This document shows positions 27,794 to 38,715 of a stretch of 64,000 nt of DNA, in pieces (position 1 is the first letter of the stretch; every line of letters starts with the position of its first letter). Where the stretch lies: the NCBI RefSeq assembly GCF_002843605.1, contig NZ_CP025263.1, positions 4,617,501-4,681,500 of the forward strand, in the 5' to 3' direction. A program made the translations under genes and the position numbers. The notes below the pieces were generated by a model, which searched no databases, was not told the origin of the DNA, and worked only from the letters and a program-made list of their open reading frames with translations. The DNA comes from Pseudomonas sp. S09G 359. GTDB lineage: Bacteria > Pseudomonadota > Gammaproteobacteria > Pseudomonadales > Pseudomonadaceae.

Positions 27794-28804
27794 TTACGCA
27801 AGACCTTTTATCAACAACTGCGCCAGCTGCACGGCGTTTAGTGCGGCGCCTTTGCGTACGTTATCTGACGTCAGCCACAGATTTAGTTCCGCCGGGTCAT
27901 CCACCCCCGCACGCACTCGGCCGACATACACCACATCCTGGCCGACCGCGTCACCCACCGCAGTGGGGTAGTCGCCCTCTTCCACCAGCTCGATACCCGG
28001 CGCTGCGTCAAGTGCGCGGTTGACGGCGGCCAGGTCGACCGCCGCGCCCAATTGCAATGACACAGTCAGGCTATCGCCAAAAAACACCGGGGCTTGAACG
28101 CAAGTTGCGGAAATCTTTAGTAAAGGTGTTTCCAGCACTGCACGCAGCTCGTGTACGAGACGTTTCTCCAGGACTGTATGACCCTGGGTATCCGGCGTGC
28201 CGACTTGGGCCAACAGATTGAAGGCCATCTGCCGATCAAAAAATTGCGGCTCCAGCGGGCGCACATTCAACAGCTCGGCGGTTTGCCGGGCCAGCTCGCT
28301 GACGGCTTCACGGCCCTGGGCAGACACGGCCAGGTTGGCGGTGACGCTGACGCGCTGGATATCCAGCAGGTTGCTCAATGGCGCCAGAACGACGGCCAGG
28401 TTGGTAGCGGACGGGCTTGGGCTGCTGAGCTGGAAAGGTTTTTTCAGCCCCTTGAGCACGTGCGCGTTGGCTTCCGGCACCACGCGAGGTGCCTGCTCGG
28501 CAGGCAAGGCGCCCGACAAGTCGATCACTGAACACCCTGCCGCCGTGGCGCGTGGCGCGAAGCTCAAGGTCACCGCCGGGCCGGCCGCGAAGAATGCCAG
28601 CTGCACTTTGCTGAAGTCGAATTCGTCGACTTCCTTGACCCGTACGTTCTTGCCGCGAAAGGGTACTGAAGCACCGGCTGAATTGTTACCGGCCAACAGG
28701 TACAGGGTGCCCACCGGAAAACTCAGCTCTTCGAGAATCTGCACCAGGGTTTCACCCACGGTGCCGGTGGCGCCGATCACGGCGATTTCAAAGGTCTGGG
28801 TCAT
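27794..28804 (-). CDS. usg: Usg-type aspartate-semialdehyde dehydrogenase paralogue
   Basis: A 336-residue protein with the ASADH fold: N-terminal NADP-binding VIGATGTVGETL and dimerisation domain. The catalytic Cys found in true Asd (N-C-T/S) is replaced: the corresponding segment reads SPSATNLAV. That is the hallmark of Usg-1 proteins, as in E. coli Usg and P. aeruginosa PA3116. It is therefore unlikely to reduce aspartyl phosphate, and its role is unknown. ATG 28804 (MTQTFEIAV) fits the family; the frame extends to 28822. It lies next to the true asd, from which it probably arose by duplication. Confidence 0.9.
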   Translation of the reverse strand: MTQTFEIAVIGATGTVGETLVQILEELSFPVGTLYLLAGNNSAGASVPFRGKNVRVKEVDEFDFSKVQLAFFAAGPAVTLSFAPRATAAGCSVIDLSGALPAEQAPRVVPEANAHVLKGLKKPFQLSSPSPSATNLAVVLAPLSNLLDIQRVSVTANLAVSAQGREAVSELARQTAELLNVRPLEPQFFDRQMAFNLLAQVGTPDTQGHTVLEKRLVHELRAVLETPLLKISATCVQAPVFFGDSLTVSLQLGAAVDLAAVNRALDAAPGIELVEEGDYPTAVGDAVGQDVVYVGRVRAGVDDPAELNLWLTSDNVRKGAALNAVQLAQLLIKGLA

Positions 28805-28893
28805 GGGGGCTGCCTCGGGCATTGCGGGGGGAGCGGCACTTTACCGGGTGGTTGGGGGTGAGGCAATTGGGCTGGGCCCTGGGGTGAGGCTGA

Positions 28894-28978
28894 TGGCCCC
28901 ATCGCGGGCAAGCCCGGCTCCCACATTTTGATTTGTGAACACAGCCAAATGTGGGAGCTGGCTTGCCTGCGATGAGGC
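28894..28978. repeat. REP doublet between usg and asd
   Basis: GGCCCCATCGCGGGCAAGC and GCCTGCGATGAGGCC form outer arms, with CTCCCACATTTTG / AAATGTGGGAG inside. It belongs to a shorter REP variant (GGGAGC-TGGCTTGCC) than the cvpA copy. Confidence 0.85.
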
Positions 28979-28991
28979 CCTCAAGAGCAAC

Positions 28992-29027
28992 AAAAAACCC
29001 GCGCCTGTCACCAGAACGCGGGTTTCA
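28992..29027 (-). terminator. Terminator of asd
   Basis: Minus-strand AACCCGCG ... CGCGGGTT stem with a 13-nt loop and a TTTTTT tail, directly after the asd stop. Confidence 0.85.
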
Positions 29028-29042
29028 TCCTACCAGCAGCGA

Positions 29043-30155
29043 TCAACGCTCCAGCAGAATCCGCAGCATACGACGCAACGGCTCAGCCGCGCCCCACAGC
29101 AGCTGGTCGCCAACCGTGAACGCGCCCAGGTACTGGGTGCCCATGTTCAGCTTGCGCAGACGGCCAACCGGTACATTCAGGGTGCCAGTAACCTTGGTCG
29201 GGCTCAGCTCCTGCATACTGATATCGCGGTTGTTCGGCACCAGCTTGACCCATGGGTTGTGCTGGCTGATCAGCCCTTCGATATCGGCGATCGGCACGTC
29301 TTTGTTGAGCTTGATGGTCAGCGCCTGGCTGTGGCAACGCATGGCGCCGATGCGCACGCAGATACCGTCCACCGGGATTGGGCTCTTGAAGCGACCGAGG
29401 ATCTTGTTGGTTTCGGCCTGGGCCTTCCACTCTTCGCGGCTCTGGCCGTTCGGCAGCTCTTTGTCAATCCAAGGGATCAGGCTACCGGCCAATGGCACGC
29501 CGAAGTTCTCGGTCGGGTAAGCGTCGCTGCGCATGGCTTCGGCCACGCGGCGGTCGATGTCGAGGATCGCGCTGGCCGGGTCGGCCAGTTGATCGGCGAC
29601 CGCGGCGTGGGTTGCACCCATCTGCTTGATCAGTTCACGCATGTTCTGCGCGCCGGCACCGGAGGCCGCCTGATAAGTCATGGCGCTCATCCACTCGACC
29701 AGGCCGGCTTCGAACAAGCCGCCCAGGCCCATCAGCATCAGGCTGACGGTGCAGTTGCCGCCGACGTAGTTCTTGGTGCCGGCATCCAGTTGCTGGTCGA
29801 TGACCTTGCGGTTCACCGGGTCGAGGATGATCACCGCGTCGTCCTGCATCCGCAGGCTCGAGGCGGCGTCGATCCAGTAACCCTGCCAGCCGGCTTCGCG
29901 CAGCTTGGGGAAGACTTCGCTGGTGTAGTCGCCACCCTGACAGGTCAGAATCACGTCGAGGGTTTTCAGCTCTTCAATGTTGTAGGCGTCCTTGAGCGGG
30001 GCAATATCCTTGCCCACGGACGGCCCTTGGCCACCCACGTTCGAAGTGGTGAAAAACACCGGCTCAATAAGATCGAAATCCTGCTCTTCCAGCATCCGCT
30101 GCATGAGCACGGAACCGACCATACCGCGCCAACCGATCAGACCTACACGTTTCAT
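29043..30155 (-). CDS. asd: Aspartate-semialdehyde dehydrogenase
   Basis: A 370-residue NADPH-dependent enzyme producing aspartate semialdehyde for lysine, methionine and threonine synthesis and diaminopimelate. The cofactor loop is [18 protein letters not shown]. The nucleophile Cys is in [12 protein letters not shown], and the substrate-binding His is in [12 protein letters not shown]. It is of the gamma-proteobacterial type I group. Flanked by its own terminator and by the leuB terminator, so monocistronic. Confidence 0.97.
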   Translation of the reverse strand: MKRVGLIGWRGMVGSVLMQRMLEEQDFDLIEPVFFTTSNVGGQGPSVGKDIAPLKDAYNIEELKTLDVILTCQGGDYTSEVFPKLREAGWQGYWIDAASSLRMQDDAVIILDPVNRKVIDQQLDAGTKNYVGGNCTVSLMLMGLGGLFEAGLVEWMSAMTYQAASGAGAQNMRELIKQMGATHAAVADQLADPASAILDIDRRVAEAMRSDAYPTENFGVPLAGSLIPWIDKELPNGQSREEWKAQAETNKILGRFKSPIPVDGICVRIGAMRCHSQALTIKLNKDVPIADIEGLISQHNPWVKLVPNNRDISMQELSPTKVTGTLNVPVGRLRKLNMGTQYLGAFTVGDQLLWGAAEPLRRMLRILLER

Positions 30156-30172
30156 CGCAACTACACCTTGTT

Positions 30173-30213
30173 AAAAAGTGGGCCGACTTGCAGCAACATC
30201 TGCAAGCGGGCCC
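30173..30213 (-). terminator. Terminator of leuB
   Basis: Minus-strand stem GGGCC-GCTTGCAG / CTGCAAG-TCGGCCC followed by ACTTTTT. Confidence 0.75.
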
Positions 30214-30219
30214 GAGAGA

Positions 30220-31302
<1,083 letters not shown>

Positions 31303-31354
31303 GCGTTCCTCATTTCATCAAGCGACCCGCCCGTGGGCAGGTCGGGAAAAATAA

Positions 31355-32119
31355 TCAGCGTTCGGCAAAGGCCACCAGCACGTCGGTGCTGAAGGTGCCG
31401 TCGGCTTGAATCTCGTAGTAATCGCGGACTTCCTGGCCCATCGCTTTTTGCAGCTCAAGGATTGCAGCGCGCAATACCTCTGGCGTACGCATGCGCTCGA
31501 CCCACGAGGTGTATTCCAGGCGCAGGCGTTGACGGCTGCTGGTGCGCACATGCAAACCGGCTTCGCTGAGCTGGCGCATCCATTCGGCGGCGGAATAATC
31601 GCGCACGTGGCTGGTATCGCGCAGCACTTCGACGGTTTGCAGGTAAGTGTCCAACAACGGGCTGCCCGGTGACAACACATCGACGAATGCCGCCACGCCG
31701 CCCGGCTTGAGCACCCGGCGCACTTCACGCAGGGCAAGGCCCAGGTCGCTCCAGTGGTGGGCCGAATAGCGGCTGAACACGAAGTCGAACTCGCCATCGG
31801 CGAACGGCAGGCGTTCGGCCGCGCCGTTTACAGTGCTGATGTTGCTGAAGCCGCGATCTTGCGCTGCGGCGGCGACCACATCGAGCATCTGTTGGGACAG
31901 GTCGTAGGCCACCACTTCTTTTACCAACGGCGCCATGTGAAAGCTGACATGACCGGCACCGCAGCCCAAATCCAGCAGTCGCGCACTGCCCTGCCCGGCC
32001 AGTTCGGCCTGCAGCAGCGCGAATTCGGTGCCTTGGGCGTGCACGGCACTGCTCAGGTAGGCCGAGGCTTGCTCGCCGAATTGTTTTTGCACGACTTGGG
32101 TGTGGGCGGTGGTGGCCAT
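31355..32119 (-). CDS. Class I SAM-dependent methyltransferase
   Basis: A 254-residue UbiE/COQ5-like methyltransferase. SAM-binding motif I is LLDLGCGAGHVSFHM. An acidic ribose-binding region is VAYDLSQQML, motif post-I contains FVFSRYSAHHWSDL, and motif III is VRRVLKPGGVAAFVD. The C-terminal half is helical and probably recognises the acceptor. It sits between leuD and leuB in the same direction, a placement seen in other Pseudomonas. Its substrate is not known and no part of leucine synthesis needs it. AGGAGCC-like sequence precedes ATG 32119. Confidence 0.88.
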   Translation of the reverse strand: MATTAHTQVVQKQFGEQASAYLSSAVHAQGTEFALLQAELAGQGSARLLDLGCGAGHVSFHMAPLVKEVVAYDLSQQMLDVVAAAAQDRGFSNISTVNGAAERLPFADGEFDFVFSRYSAHHWSDLGLALREVRRVLKPGGVAAFVDVLSPGSPLLDTYLQTVEVLRDTSHVRDYSAAEWMRQLSEAGLHVRTSSRQRLRLEYTSWVERMRTPEVLRAAILELQKAMGQEVRDYYEIQADGTFSTDVLVAFAER

Positions 32120-32157
32120 GGTGGGCTCCTTGGGTTTTGTGTTGTTAACACTGGTCT

Positions 32158-32241
32158 CATCGGGGGCAAGCCTCCTCCCACATTTGATTGCATTTCAACT
32201 GAAGAAACTCGGTCGAATGTGGGAGCGGGCTTGCTCGCGAA
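32158..32241. repeat. REP doublet between the methyltransferase gene and leuD
   Basis: CATCGGGGGCAAGCCTCCTC-type and GTGGGAGCGGGCTTGCTCGC-type halves in inverted order; the two halves are of different REP subtypes. Confidence 0.82.
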
Positions 32242-32265
32242 GGGGTCAATCCGGTCTACATAGAG

Positions 32266-32910
32266 TCAGGCGTCGCGAAACAACCAAGGCTGGCTAGCGC
32301 GGTGCTTGGCTTCAAAGGCGGCAATCGCGTCGCCGTCCTGCAAGGTCAGGCCGATATCGTCCAGGCCGTTGATCAGGCAGTGCTTGCGGAAGGCGTCCAC
32401 TTCAAAGTGGTACACCTTGCCATCCGGACGGGTCACGGTTTGCGCGGCCAGGTCGACGGTCAGCTGGTAGCCCTCTTCGGCTTCCACTTGCTTGAACAGT
32501 TCGTCGACTTCTTCATCGGTCAAGATGATCGGCAGCAGGCCGTTCTTGAAGCTGTTGTTGAAGAAAATGTCGGCGTAGCTCGGCGCGATGATGCTGCGAA
32601 AGCCATATTCTTCCAGGGCCCACGGCGCGTGCTCACGGCTGGAGCCGCAGCCGAAGTTTTCCCGGGCCAGCAACACGCTGGCGCCCTGGTAACGCTCGGC
32701 GTTGAGCACGAAGTCCTTGTTCAACGGGCGCTTGGAGTTGTCCTGGTAGGCGTAGCCCACGTCCAGGTAGCGCCATTCGTCGAACAGGTTCGGGCCGAAA
32801 CCGGTGCGCTTGATCGACTTCAAGAACTGCTTGGGGATGATCTGGTCGGTGTCCACGTTGGCACGATCCAACGGCGCGACAAGACCTGTGTGTTGGGTAA
32901 AAGCTCTCAT
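32266..32910 (-). CDS. leuD: 3-isopropylmalate dehydratase small subunit
   Basis: A 214-residue subunit that swivels onto LeuC to isomerise isopropylmalate. Key features are [32 protein letters not shown] with the substrate-contacting Ser/Arg, and the C-terminal [12 protein letters not shown]. It follows leuC by 10 bp in one operon. Confidence 0.97.
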   Translation of the reverse strand: MRAFTQHTGLVAPLDRANVDTDQIIPKQFLKSIKRTGFGPNLFDEWRYLDVGYAYQDNSKRPLNKDFVLNAERYQGASVLLARENFGCGSSREHAPWALEEYGFRSIIAPSYADIFFNNSFKNGLLPIILTDEEVDELFKQVEAEEGYQLTVDLAAQTVTRPDGKVYHFEVDAFRKHCLINGLDDIGLTLQDGDAIAAFEAKHRASQPWLFRDA

Positions 32911-32920
32911 CGGGTATTCC

Positions 32921-34339
32921 TCAGATCAATTCGCGAACGTCGATGAAACGACCGTTGACGGCAGCAGCAGCGGCCATGGCCGGGCTGACCAGGTGGGTAC
33001 GGCCACCGGCGCCCTGGCGCCCTTCGAAGTTACGGTTGGAGGTGGACGCGCAATGCTCGCCCGACTCCAAACGGTCCGGGTTCATCGCCAGGCACATGGA
33101 GCAGCCCGGCTCGCGCCACTCAAAACCGGCTTCGAGGAAGATCTTGTCCAGGCCTTCGGCTTCGGCTTGCGCCTTGACCAGGCCCGAGCCCGGTACCACG
33201 ATGGCTTGCTTGATGGTCGAGGCCACCTTGCGGCCCTTGGCGATGACCGCCGCGGCGCGCAGGTCTTCGATCCGCGAGTTGGTGCAGGAACCGATGAAAA
33301 CGCGGTCCAACTGAATGTCGGTGATCGCCTGGTTGGCTTGCAAACCCATGTATTTCAGGGCGCGTTCGATGGAACCGCGCTTGACCAGGTCGGTTTCCTT
33401 GGCCGGGTCCGGCACGTTCTGGTCCACAGCCAAGACCATTTCCGGCGAGGTGCCCCAGCTGACTTGCGGCTTGATCTGGGCGGCGTCCAGCTCAACCACG
33501 GTGTCAAACACCGCATCGGCATCGGACACCAGGTCTTTCCAGGCTTCGACCGCGGCATCCCAATCGGCACCCGCCGGTGCGAATGGGCGACCTTTTACGT
33601 ATTCGACGGTTTTCTCATCCGCCGCGACCATGCCCACGCGGGCACCGGCTTCGATGGACATGTTGCAGATGGTCATGCGGCCTTCGATGGACAGGTCGCG
33701 AATCGCGCTGCCGGCGAACTCGATGGCATGGCCGTTACCGCCGGCGGTGCCGATCTTGCCGATCACGGCGAGCACGATGTCCTTGGCGGTCACGCCGAAC
33801 GGCAACGTGCCTTCGACCTTGACCAACATGTTCTTCATTTTCTTGGCGACCAGGCACTGGGTGGCGAACACATGTTCCACCTCGGAGGTGCCGATGCCAT
33901 GGGCCAGGGCGCCGAACGCACCATGGGTGGACGTGTGGGAGTCGCCGCAGACCACGGTCATGCCGGGCAAGGTCGCGCCCTGCTCCGGGCCGATGACGTG
34001 GACGATGCCTTGACGCACGTCATTCATCTTGAATTCGGTGATGCCATATTCGTCGCAGTAGTCGTCGAGGGTCTGCACCTGCAAACGCGACACGGTGTCG
34101 ACGATCGCGTCGATGCCGCCCTTGCGCTCCGGGGTCGTCGGCACGTTGTGGTCCGGGGTGGCGATGATCGAGTCGACGCGCCAAGGCTTGCGCCCGGCCA
34201 GTCGCAGGCCTTCGAACGCTTGGGGCGAGGTCACTTCATGGATGATGTGACGGTCGATATAGATCAGCGACGACCCATCATCGCGCCGTTTCACTTCATG
34301 GGAATCCCAAAGCTTGTCGTAAAGCGTTTTGCCGGCCAT
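32921..34339 (-). CDS. leuC: 3-isopropylmalate dehydratase large subunit
   Basis: A 472-residue aconitase-family subunit carrying a 4Fe-4S cluster. The cluster cysteines are in [11 protein letters not shown] and in [10 protein letters not shown]. Other signatures are [15 protein letters not shown] and [13 protein letters not shown]. The first gene of leuCD, it is divergent from a LysR gene across a 140-bp gap that must carry both promoters. Confidence 0.97.
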   Translation of the reverse strand: MAGKTLYDKLWDSHEVKRRDDGSSLIYIDRHIIHEVTSPQAFEGLRLAGRKPWRVDSIIATPDHNVPTTPERKGGIDAIVDTVSRLQVQTLDDYCDEYGITEFKMNDVRQGIVHVIGPEQGATLPGMTVVCGDSHTSTHGAFGALAHGIGTSEVEHVFATQCLVAKKMKNMLVKVEGTLPFGVTAKDIVLAVIGKIGTAGGNGHAIEFAGSAIRDLSIEGRMTICNMSIEAGARVGMVAADEKTVEYVKGRPFAPAGADWDAAVEAWKDLVSDADAVFDTVVELDAAQIKPQVSWGTSPEMVLAVDQNVPDPAKETDLVKRGSIERALKYMGLQANQAITDIQLDRVFIGSCTNSRIEDLRAAAVIAKGRKVASTIKQAIVVPGSGLVKAQAEAEGLDKIFLEAGFEWREPGCSMCLAMNPDRLESGEHCASTSNRNFEGRQGAGGRTHLVSPAMAAAAAVNGRFIDVRELI

Positions 34340-34479
34340 CAGTCGGTCCTCATCAGCGGTGTTTCTCTATGCCAGGCTTTTCAATAACCCTTTGGCTTGT
34401 GAGGCTGATGGTATGGCGCTACATTAAATAACTCAAATTCATATTTTTTATGCTTTGGATTACCAACTGGAATACCACC

Positions 34480-35370
34480 ATGGATCTGGCCAACCTTAAC
34501 GCCTTTATCGCCATCGCCGAGACGGGCAGCTTCTCCGGCGCCGGTGAGCGCCTGCATCTGACCCAGCCAGCCATCAGCAAACGCATCGCCGGCCTGGAGC
34601 AACAATTGAAGGTGCGCCTGTTCGACCGTCTGGGCCGCGAAGTCGGTTTGACCGAGGCCGGGCGCGCCTTGCTGCCGCGTGCCTATCAGATCCTGAACGT
34701 GCTGGACGACACCCGCCGCGCGCTCACCAACCTCACCGGCGAAGTCAGCGGCCGCCTCACCTTGGCCACCAGCCACCATATCGGCCTGCATCGCCTGCCG
34801 CCGGTATTACGCACCTTTACCCGGGAATACCCGAACGTGGCGCTGGATATTCAGTTTCTCGATTCGGAAGTGGCCTACGAAGAAATCCTCCATGGCCGCG
34901 CGGAAGTGGCCGTCATCACCCTGGCGCCCGACCCGCACCACCTCGTACGTGCGACCCCGGTGTGGGACGACCCGCTGGACTTTGTAGTGGCGCCCGAACA
35001 CAGCCTGACCCTCAATGGCCGCATCAGCCTGGCCGATATTGCCGGGCACCCGGCGGTTTTTCCCGGCGGCAACACCTTTACCCACCATATTGTGAGCAAA
35101 TTGTTCGAAGCCCAGGGCCTGACACCGAACATCGCGATGAGCACTAACTACCTGGAAACTATAAAAATGATGGTTTCGATCGGCCTGGCCTGGAGCGTTT
35201 TGCCGCGCACCATGCTCGATGACCAGGTGGCAAGCATCGCTTTGCCGGGCATACAGCTCAGTCGCCAGCTAGGCTATATCGTGCACACCGAAAGGACGCT
35301 GTCGAACGCTGCGCGGGCTTTCATGAGCCTATTGGATGCACAGGTCGATCTGCCAGGGATACCGGCATGA
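34480..35370 (+). CDS. LysR-family regulator divergent from leuC
   Basis: A 296-residue LTTR. The winged helix (residues about 1-60) shows LNAFIAIAETGSFSGAGERL and LTQPAISKRIAGLEQQL; the rest is a periplasmic-binding-protein-like sensor domain. ATG 34480 begins MDLANLNAF as in homologues; the upstream ATG 34450 adds ten residues without a ribosome site. The divergent layout with leuC is kept across Pseudomonas and suggests control of leuCD and itself, possibly with a leucine-pathway intermediate as ligand. This is inference from position. Confidence 0.9.
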   Translation: MDLANLNAFIAIAETGSFSGAGERLHLTQPAISKRIAGLEQQLKVRLFDRLGREVGLTEAGRALLPRAYQILNVLDDTRRALTNLTGEVSGRLTLATSHHIGLHRLPPVLRTFTREYPNVALDIQFLDSEVAYEEILHGRAEVAVITLAPDPHHLVRATPVWDDPLDFVVAPEHSLTLNGRISLADIAGHPAVFPGGNTFTHHIVSKLFEAQGLTPNIAMSTNYLETIKMMVSIGLAWSVLPRTMLDDQVASIALPGIQLSRQLGYIVHTERTLSNAARAFMSLLDAQVDLPGIPA

Positions 35371-35436
35371 AGCTGTGCGGCCTCAAGGTCTGAATAGAAC
35401 CGCGCCGAACGCCCATTGAGCGAAGGCCCTTTGATA

Positions 35437-38400
35437 ATGCGCAACCCCGCCGATTCCGTGCCACCCTTGCCCCGCATTTACGCCCTTGACCCTCAAGAGG
35501 CGGAGCAAAGCTGGGACAGCGCCCCGCAGTTGCTGGCGGCGCTGAATGCTGCTCGGCTGGGTGCATGGTGCTGGGAAATCGACAGCGGGCGCATCAGTTG
35601 GTCACGGGGCACCCAGGCGCTGTTCGGCTACGACCCCCGCCAGCCGTTGCCCAAGGACCTCGACTACCTCGACCTGCTCGCGCCGCAGGATCGCGCCCGC
35701 GTGGTACGGGCCTTCCACGCGGTGCTGGCGGGCGAGCCATTCGAGCAGGCCATGCATCACCACATCCAGTGGCCGGATGGCAGCCATCATTGGCTGGAAA
35801 TCAACGGCAGCCTGGCGCCGGACAAGGCCGGCCGGCGCCGCATGATCGGCGTGATCCGCGAGACCACTCGCCAGCGCGAGCGCGAGCACGCCCTCAGCCA
35901 TTCCGAAAAACGCTTCGCCACGCTGTTTCACCTGTGCCCCAACATGGTGCTGCTGACCCGCCAGTCCGACGGCCTGATCAGTGAAGCCAACCAGTATTTC
36001 CAGATGCTGTTCGGCTGGCCACTGGCCGACGCCTTGGGCCGCACCACCCTGGACCTGGGCCTATGGCGCTACCCCGAACAGCGCGCACAGCTGGTCAAGG
36101 CCACCCAGCGCAAGGGCGAGCCGATTACCATGGAGGTGCAGTTTTGCGCCAGCAACGGCCAGATCCACGATGGCACCCTCAGCGCGCAAAAGGTCGAACT
36201 GGAAGGCGAGGCGTATTTACTCAGCACCTTCCTCGACACCACCGAACGCAAAAATGCCGAGCAAGCCCTCAAGGACAGCCAGGAGCGCCTCGACCTGGCC
36301 CTGGACTCCGCGCAACTCGGCACCTGGGACTGGCACATCCCCAGCGGCATGCTCTACGGCTCGGCCCGCGCCGCCCAATTGCATGGTCTGCCGCCCGAAC
36401 CCTTCCATGAATCTTTTGACGCGTTCTTCGAGGGCATGCCGAATGAAGAACGGGAAAACATGCGCAATGCCTATCGGACCTTGCGTGAAGGCCCCGCCGG
36501 CAATTACCAACTGACCTACCGCGTACAAATGGAGGACGGCAGCTCACGCTACCTGGAAAGCCGCGCCCGCCTCTATCGCGACGACCAGGGTGTGCCGCTG
36601 CGCATGGCCGGTACACTGCTGGACATCACCGACCAGGTCGAGCGCGAACAACGCCTGAGCGCCTCCGAAGAGAAATTCGCCAGCCTGTTCCAGGCCAGCC
36701 CGGATCCTATCTGCGTGACCTGCCTGGACAGCGGCGAGTTTATCGAGATCAACCCCGCTTTTACCCAGACCTTTGGCTGGACTGCAGCCGAGGTGATCGA
36801 CAAAAGCGCCGAGCAGATCGGCCTGTGGGACGAGTCAAGCAAACGCCTGCAACGCATCGAGCGGGTGATTCGCGAACAGGCGCTGAGCAATGTGGCGATT
36901 GTGGTGCATCACAAGGATGGCCAGGCCCTGACCTGTGTGATTTCCAGCCGGATGATCAAGGTCGGTGACCAACCGTGCATCGTCACCACCCTGCGCGATA
37001 TCACCCAGCAACAGCGCTCGGAGGCGGCGTTGAAGGCCAGCGAGGAAAAATTCGCCAAGGCCTTCCATTCCAGCCCCGACGCGATTTCTATCACCGAGCG
37101 CGACACCGGCCGCTATGTGGAGGTCAACGATGGCTTCTGCCGCCTGACCGGCTACCGTGCCGATGAAGCCATCGGCCTGACGCTGTACCAGATCGGTATC
37201 TGGGCAGATGAAAACCAGCGCTCGGCACTGCTCGCCGAACTGCAGATCAAGGGGCGTATCCACCACCTGGAAATGCTCTGGCACAACAAACGTGGCGAAG
37301 TGCTGGCGGTGGAGGTGTCGGTGGAGCCCATCACCCTCAATGAAACCCCGTGCCTGCTGCTGACCGCACGGGACGTGAGCCTGCTGAAAAACGCCCAGGC
37401 GCAGATCCGCCACCTGGCCTACCACGACCCGCTGACCAACCTGCCCAACCGCGCGCTGCTGATGGACCGCCTGAGCCAACAGATCGCCCTGCTCAAGCGC
37501 CACAACCTGCGCGGGGCCTTGTTGTTTCTTGATCTCGACCACTTCAAGCACATCAACGACTCCCTCGGGCACCCGGTGGGCGACACCGTGCTGAAAATCG
37601 TCACTGCGCGCCTGGAAGCCAGCGTGCGCATGGAGGACACCGTGGCGCGCCTGGGCGGCGACGAATTCGTGGTATTGCTCAGCGGCTTGGACGGCACACG
37701 CACCGAAGTCAGCAACCAGGTGCAGGAACTGGCCGACACCCTGCGCGAACTGCTGTCAGAACCGATGTTTCTGGATGGGCACCGCCTGCAGGTCACGCCG
37801 AGCATTGGCGTGGCATTGATTCCCGACCACGGCTCAACCCCCGCCGACCTGCTCAAGCGCGCCGACATCGCGCTGTATCGCGCCAAGGATTCGGGGCGCA
37901 ATACCACGCAGATGTTTCACAACAGCATGCAAAAAACCGCCAGCGAGCGGTTGCGCATGGAAACCGACCTGCGCCTGGCCTTGTCGCGTGGCGAATTCAG
38001 CGTGCATTACCAACCGCAGGTTGATGCACGCGGCAACAAAATCGTCGGTGCCGAAGCCCTGGTGCGCTGGCAGCACCCGCAGCTGGGCGCGCAGTCGCCG
38101 ACTGAATTTATCAAGGTACTGGAAGACAGCGGGCTGATTCTGGAGGTGGGCACCTGGATCCTCGACGAAGCCTGCGCCACCTTCGGCCAGTTGATCGCCG
38201 ACGGCCTGGTAGACCCGCTGAATTTCAGCCTGTGCGTGAACATCAGCCCCCGGCAGTTTCGCCAAAACGACTTTGTGGAGCGGGTAGAACGCAGCCTGCG
38301 CGCGCACCAACTGCCCTTTAGCCTGCTGAAGCTGGAAATCACCGAAGGCATCGTGATTCAAAACCTGGACGACACCATCAGCAAAATGCGCCGCCTGAAA

Positions 38401-38715
38401 AAGCTCGGCATCAGTTTTGCCATGGATGATTTCGGCACCGGCTACTCGTCCCTGACCTACCTCAAACGCCTGCCGGTGGATGCCTTGAAAATCGACCAGT
38501 CGTTTGTGCGTGATGCGACCCATGACCCGAACGACGCGGAAATCATCCGCGCCATCGTGGCCATGGCGCGCAGCCTGAACCTGGAGGTGATTGCCGAAGG
38601 CGTGGAAACCCTGGAACAACTGGCATTTTTGCAGGGACTTGGTTGCCATTTGTATCAGGGATACCTGCACAGCCGGCCGTTACCCGTGGAAGGTTTCAGG
38701 CGGTTGCTGGTGTAG
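35437..38715 (+). CDS. Multi-PAS GGDEF-EAL cyclic-di-GMP enzyme
   Basis: A 1092-residue soluble signalling protein. Five PAS/PAC units follow one another from about residue 30 to 650, each ending in a D-I-T/D-T-T-like PAC sequence (TRQRERE, TTERKNAEQ, ITDQVERE, ITQQQRSE, DVSLLKNAQ). The GGDEF domain has an intact RLGGDEF at about 739-744 and an RxxD inhibitory site (RMED) five residues earlier. The EAL domain has EALVRW at about 873, then MDDFGTGYSSL and AEGVETLEQ. Both catalytic halves look complete, so it could make or break c-di-GMP. There is no membrane helix. ATG 35437 is preferred over TTG 35416. The 3' end overlaps the convergent effector-like gene by 20 bp. Confidence 0.92.
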   Translation: MRNPADSVPPLPRIYALDPQEAEQSWDSAPQLLAALNAARLGAWCWEIDSGRISWSRGTQALFGYDPRQPLPKDLDYLDLLAPQDRARVVRAFHAVLAGEPFEQAMHHHIQWPDGSHHWLEINGSLAPDKAGRRRMIGVIRETTRQREREHALSHSEKRFATLFHLCPNMVLLTRQSDGLISEANQYFQMLFGWPLADALGRTTLDLGLWRYPEQRAQLVKATQRKGEPITMEVQFCASNGQIHDGTLSAQKVELEGEAYLLSTFLDTTERKNAEQALKDSQERLDLALDSAQLGTWDWHIPSGMLYGSARAAQLHGLPPEPFHESFDAFFEGMPNEERENMRNAYRTLREGPAGNYQLTYRVQMEDGSSRYLESRARLYRDDQGVPLRMAGTLLDITDQVEREQRLSASEEKFASLFQASPDPICVTCLDSGEFIEINPAFTQTFGWTAAEVIDKSAEQIGLWDESSKRLQRIERVIREQALSNVAIVVHHKDGQALTCVISSRMIKVGDQPCIVTTLRDITQQQRSEAALKASEEKFAKAFHSSPDAISITERDTGRYVEVNDGFCRLTGYRADEAIGLTLYQIGIWADENQRSALLAELQIKGRIHHLEMLWHNKRGEVLAVEVSVEPITLNETPCLLLTARDVSLLKNAQAQIRHLAYHDPLTNLPNRALLMDRLSQQIALLKRHNLRGALLFLDLDHFKHINDSLGHPVGDTVLKIVTARLEASVRMEDTVARLGGDEFVVLLSGLDGTRTEVSNQVQELADTLRELLSEPMFLDGHRLQVTPSIGVALIPDHGSTPADLLKRADIALYRAKDSGRNTTQMFHNSMQKTASERLRMETDLRLALSRGEFSVHYQPQVDARGNKIVGAEALVRWQHPQLGAQSPTEFIKVLEDSGLILEVGTWILDEACATFGQLIADGLVDPLNFSLCVNISPRQFRQNDFVERVERSLRAHQLPFSLLKLEITEGIVIQNLDDTISKMRRLKKLGISFAMDDFGTGYSSLTYLKRLPVDALKIDQSFVRDATHDPNDAEIIRAIVAMARSLNLEVIAEGVETLEQLAFLQGLGCHLYQGYLHSRPLPVEGFRRLLV

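Noticed and set aside
32804..34387. 527-codon plus-strand frame opposite leuC/leuD
   Set aside because: Antisense of well-conserved leuC; composition typical of shadow frames.
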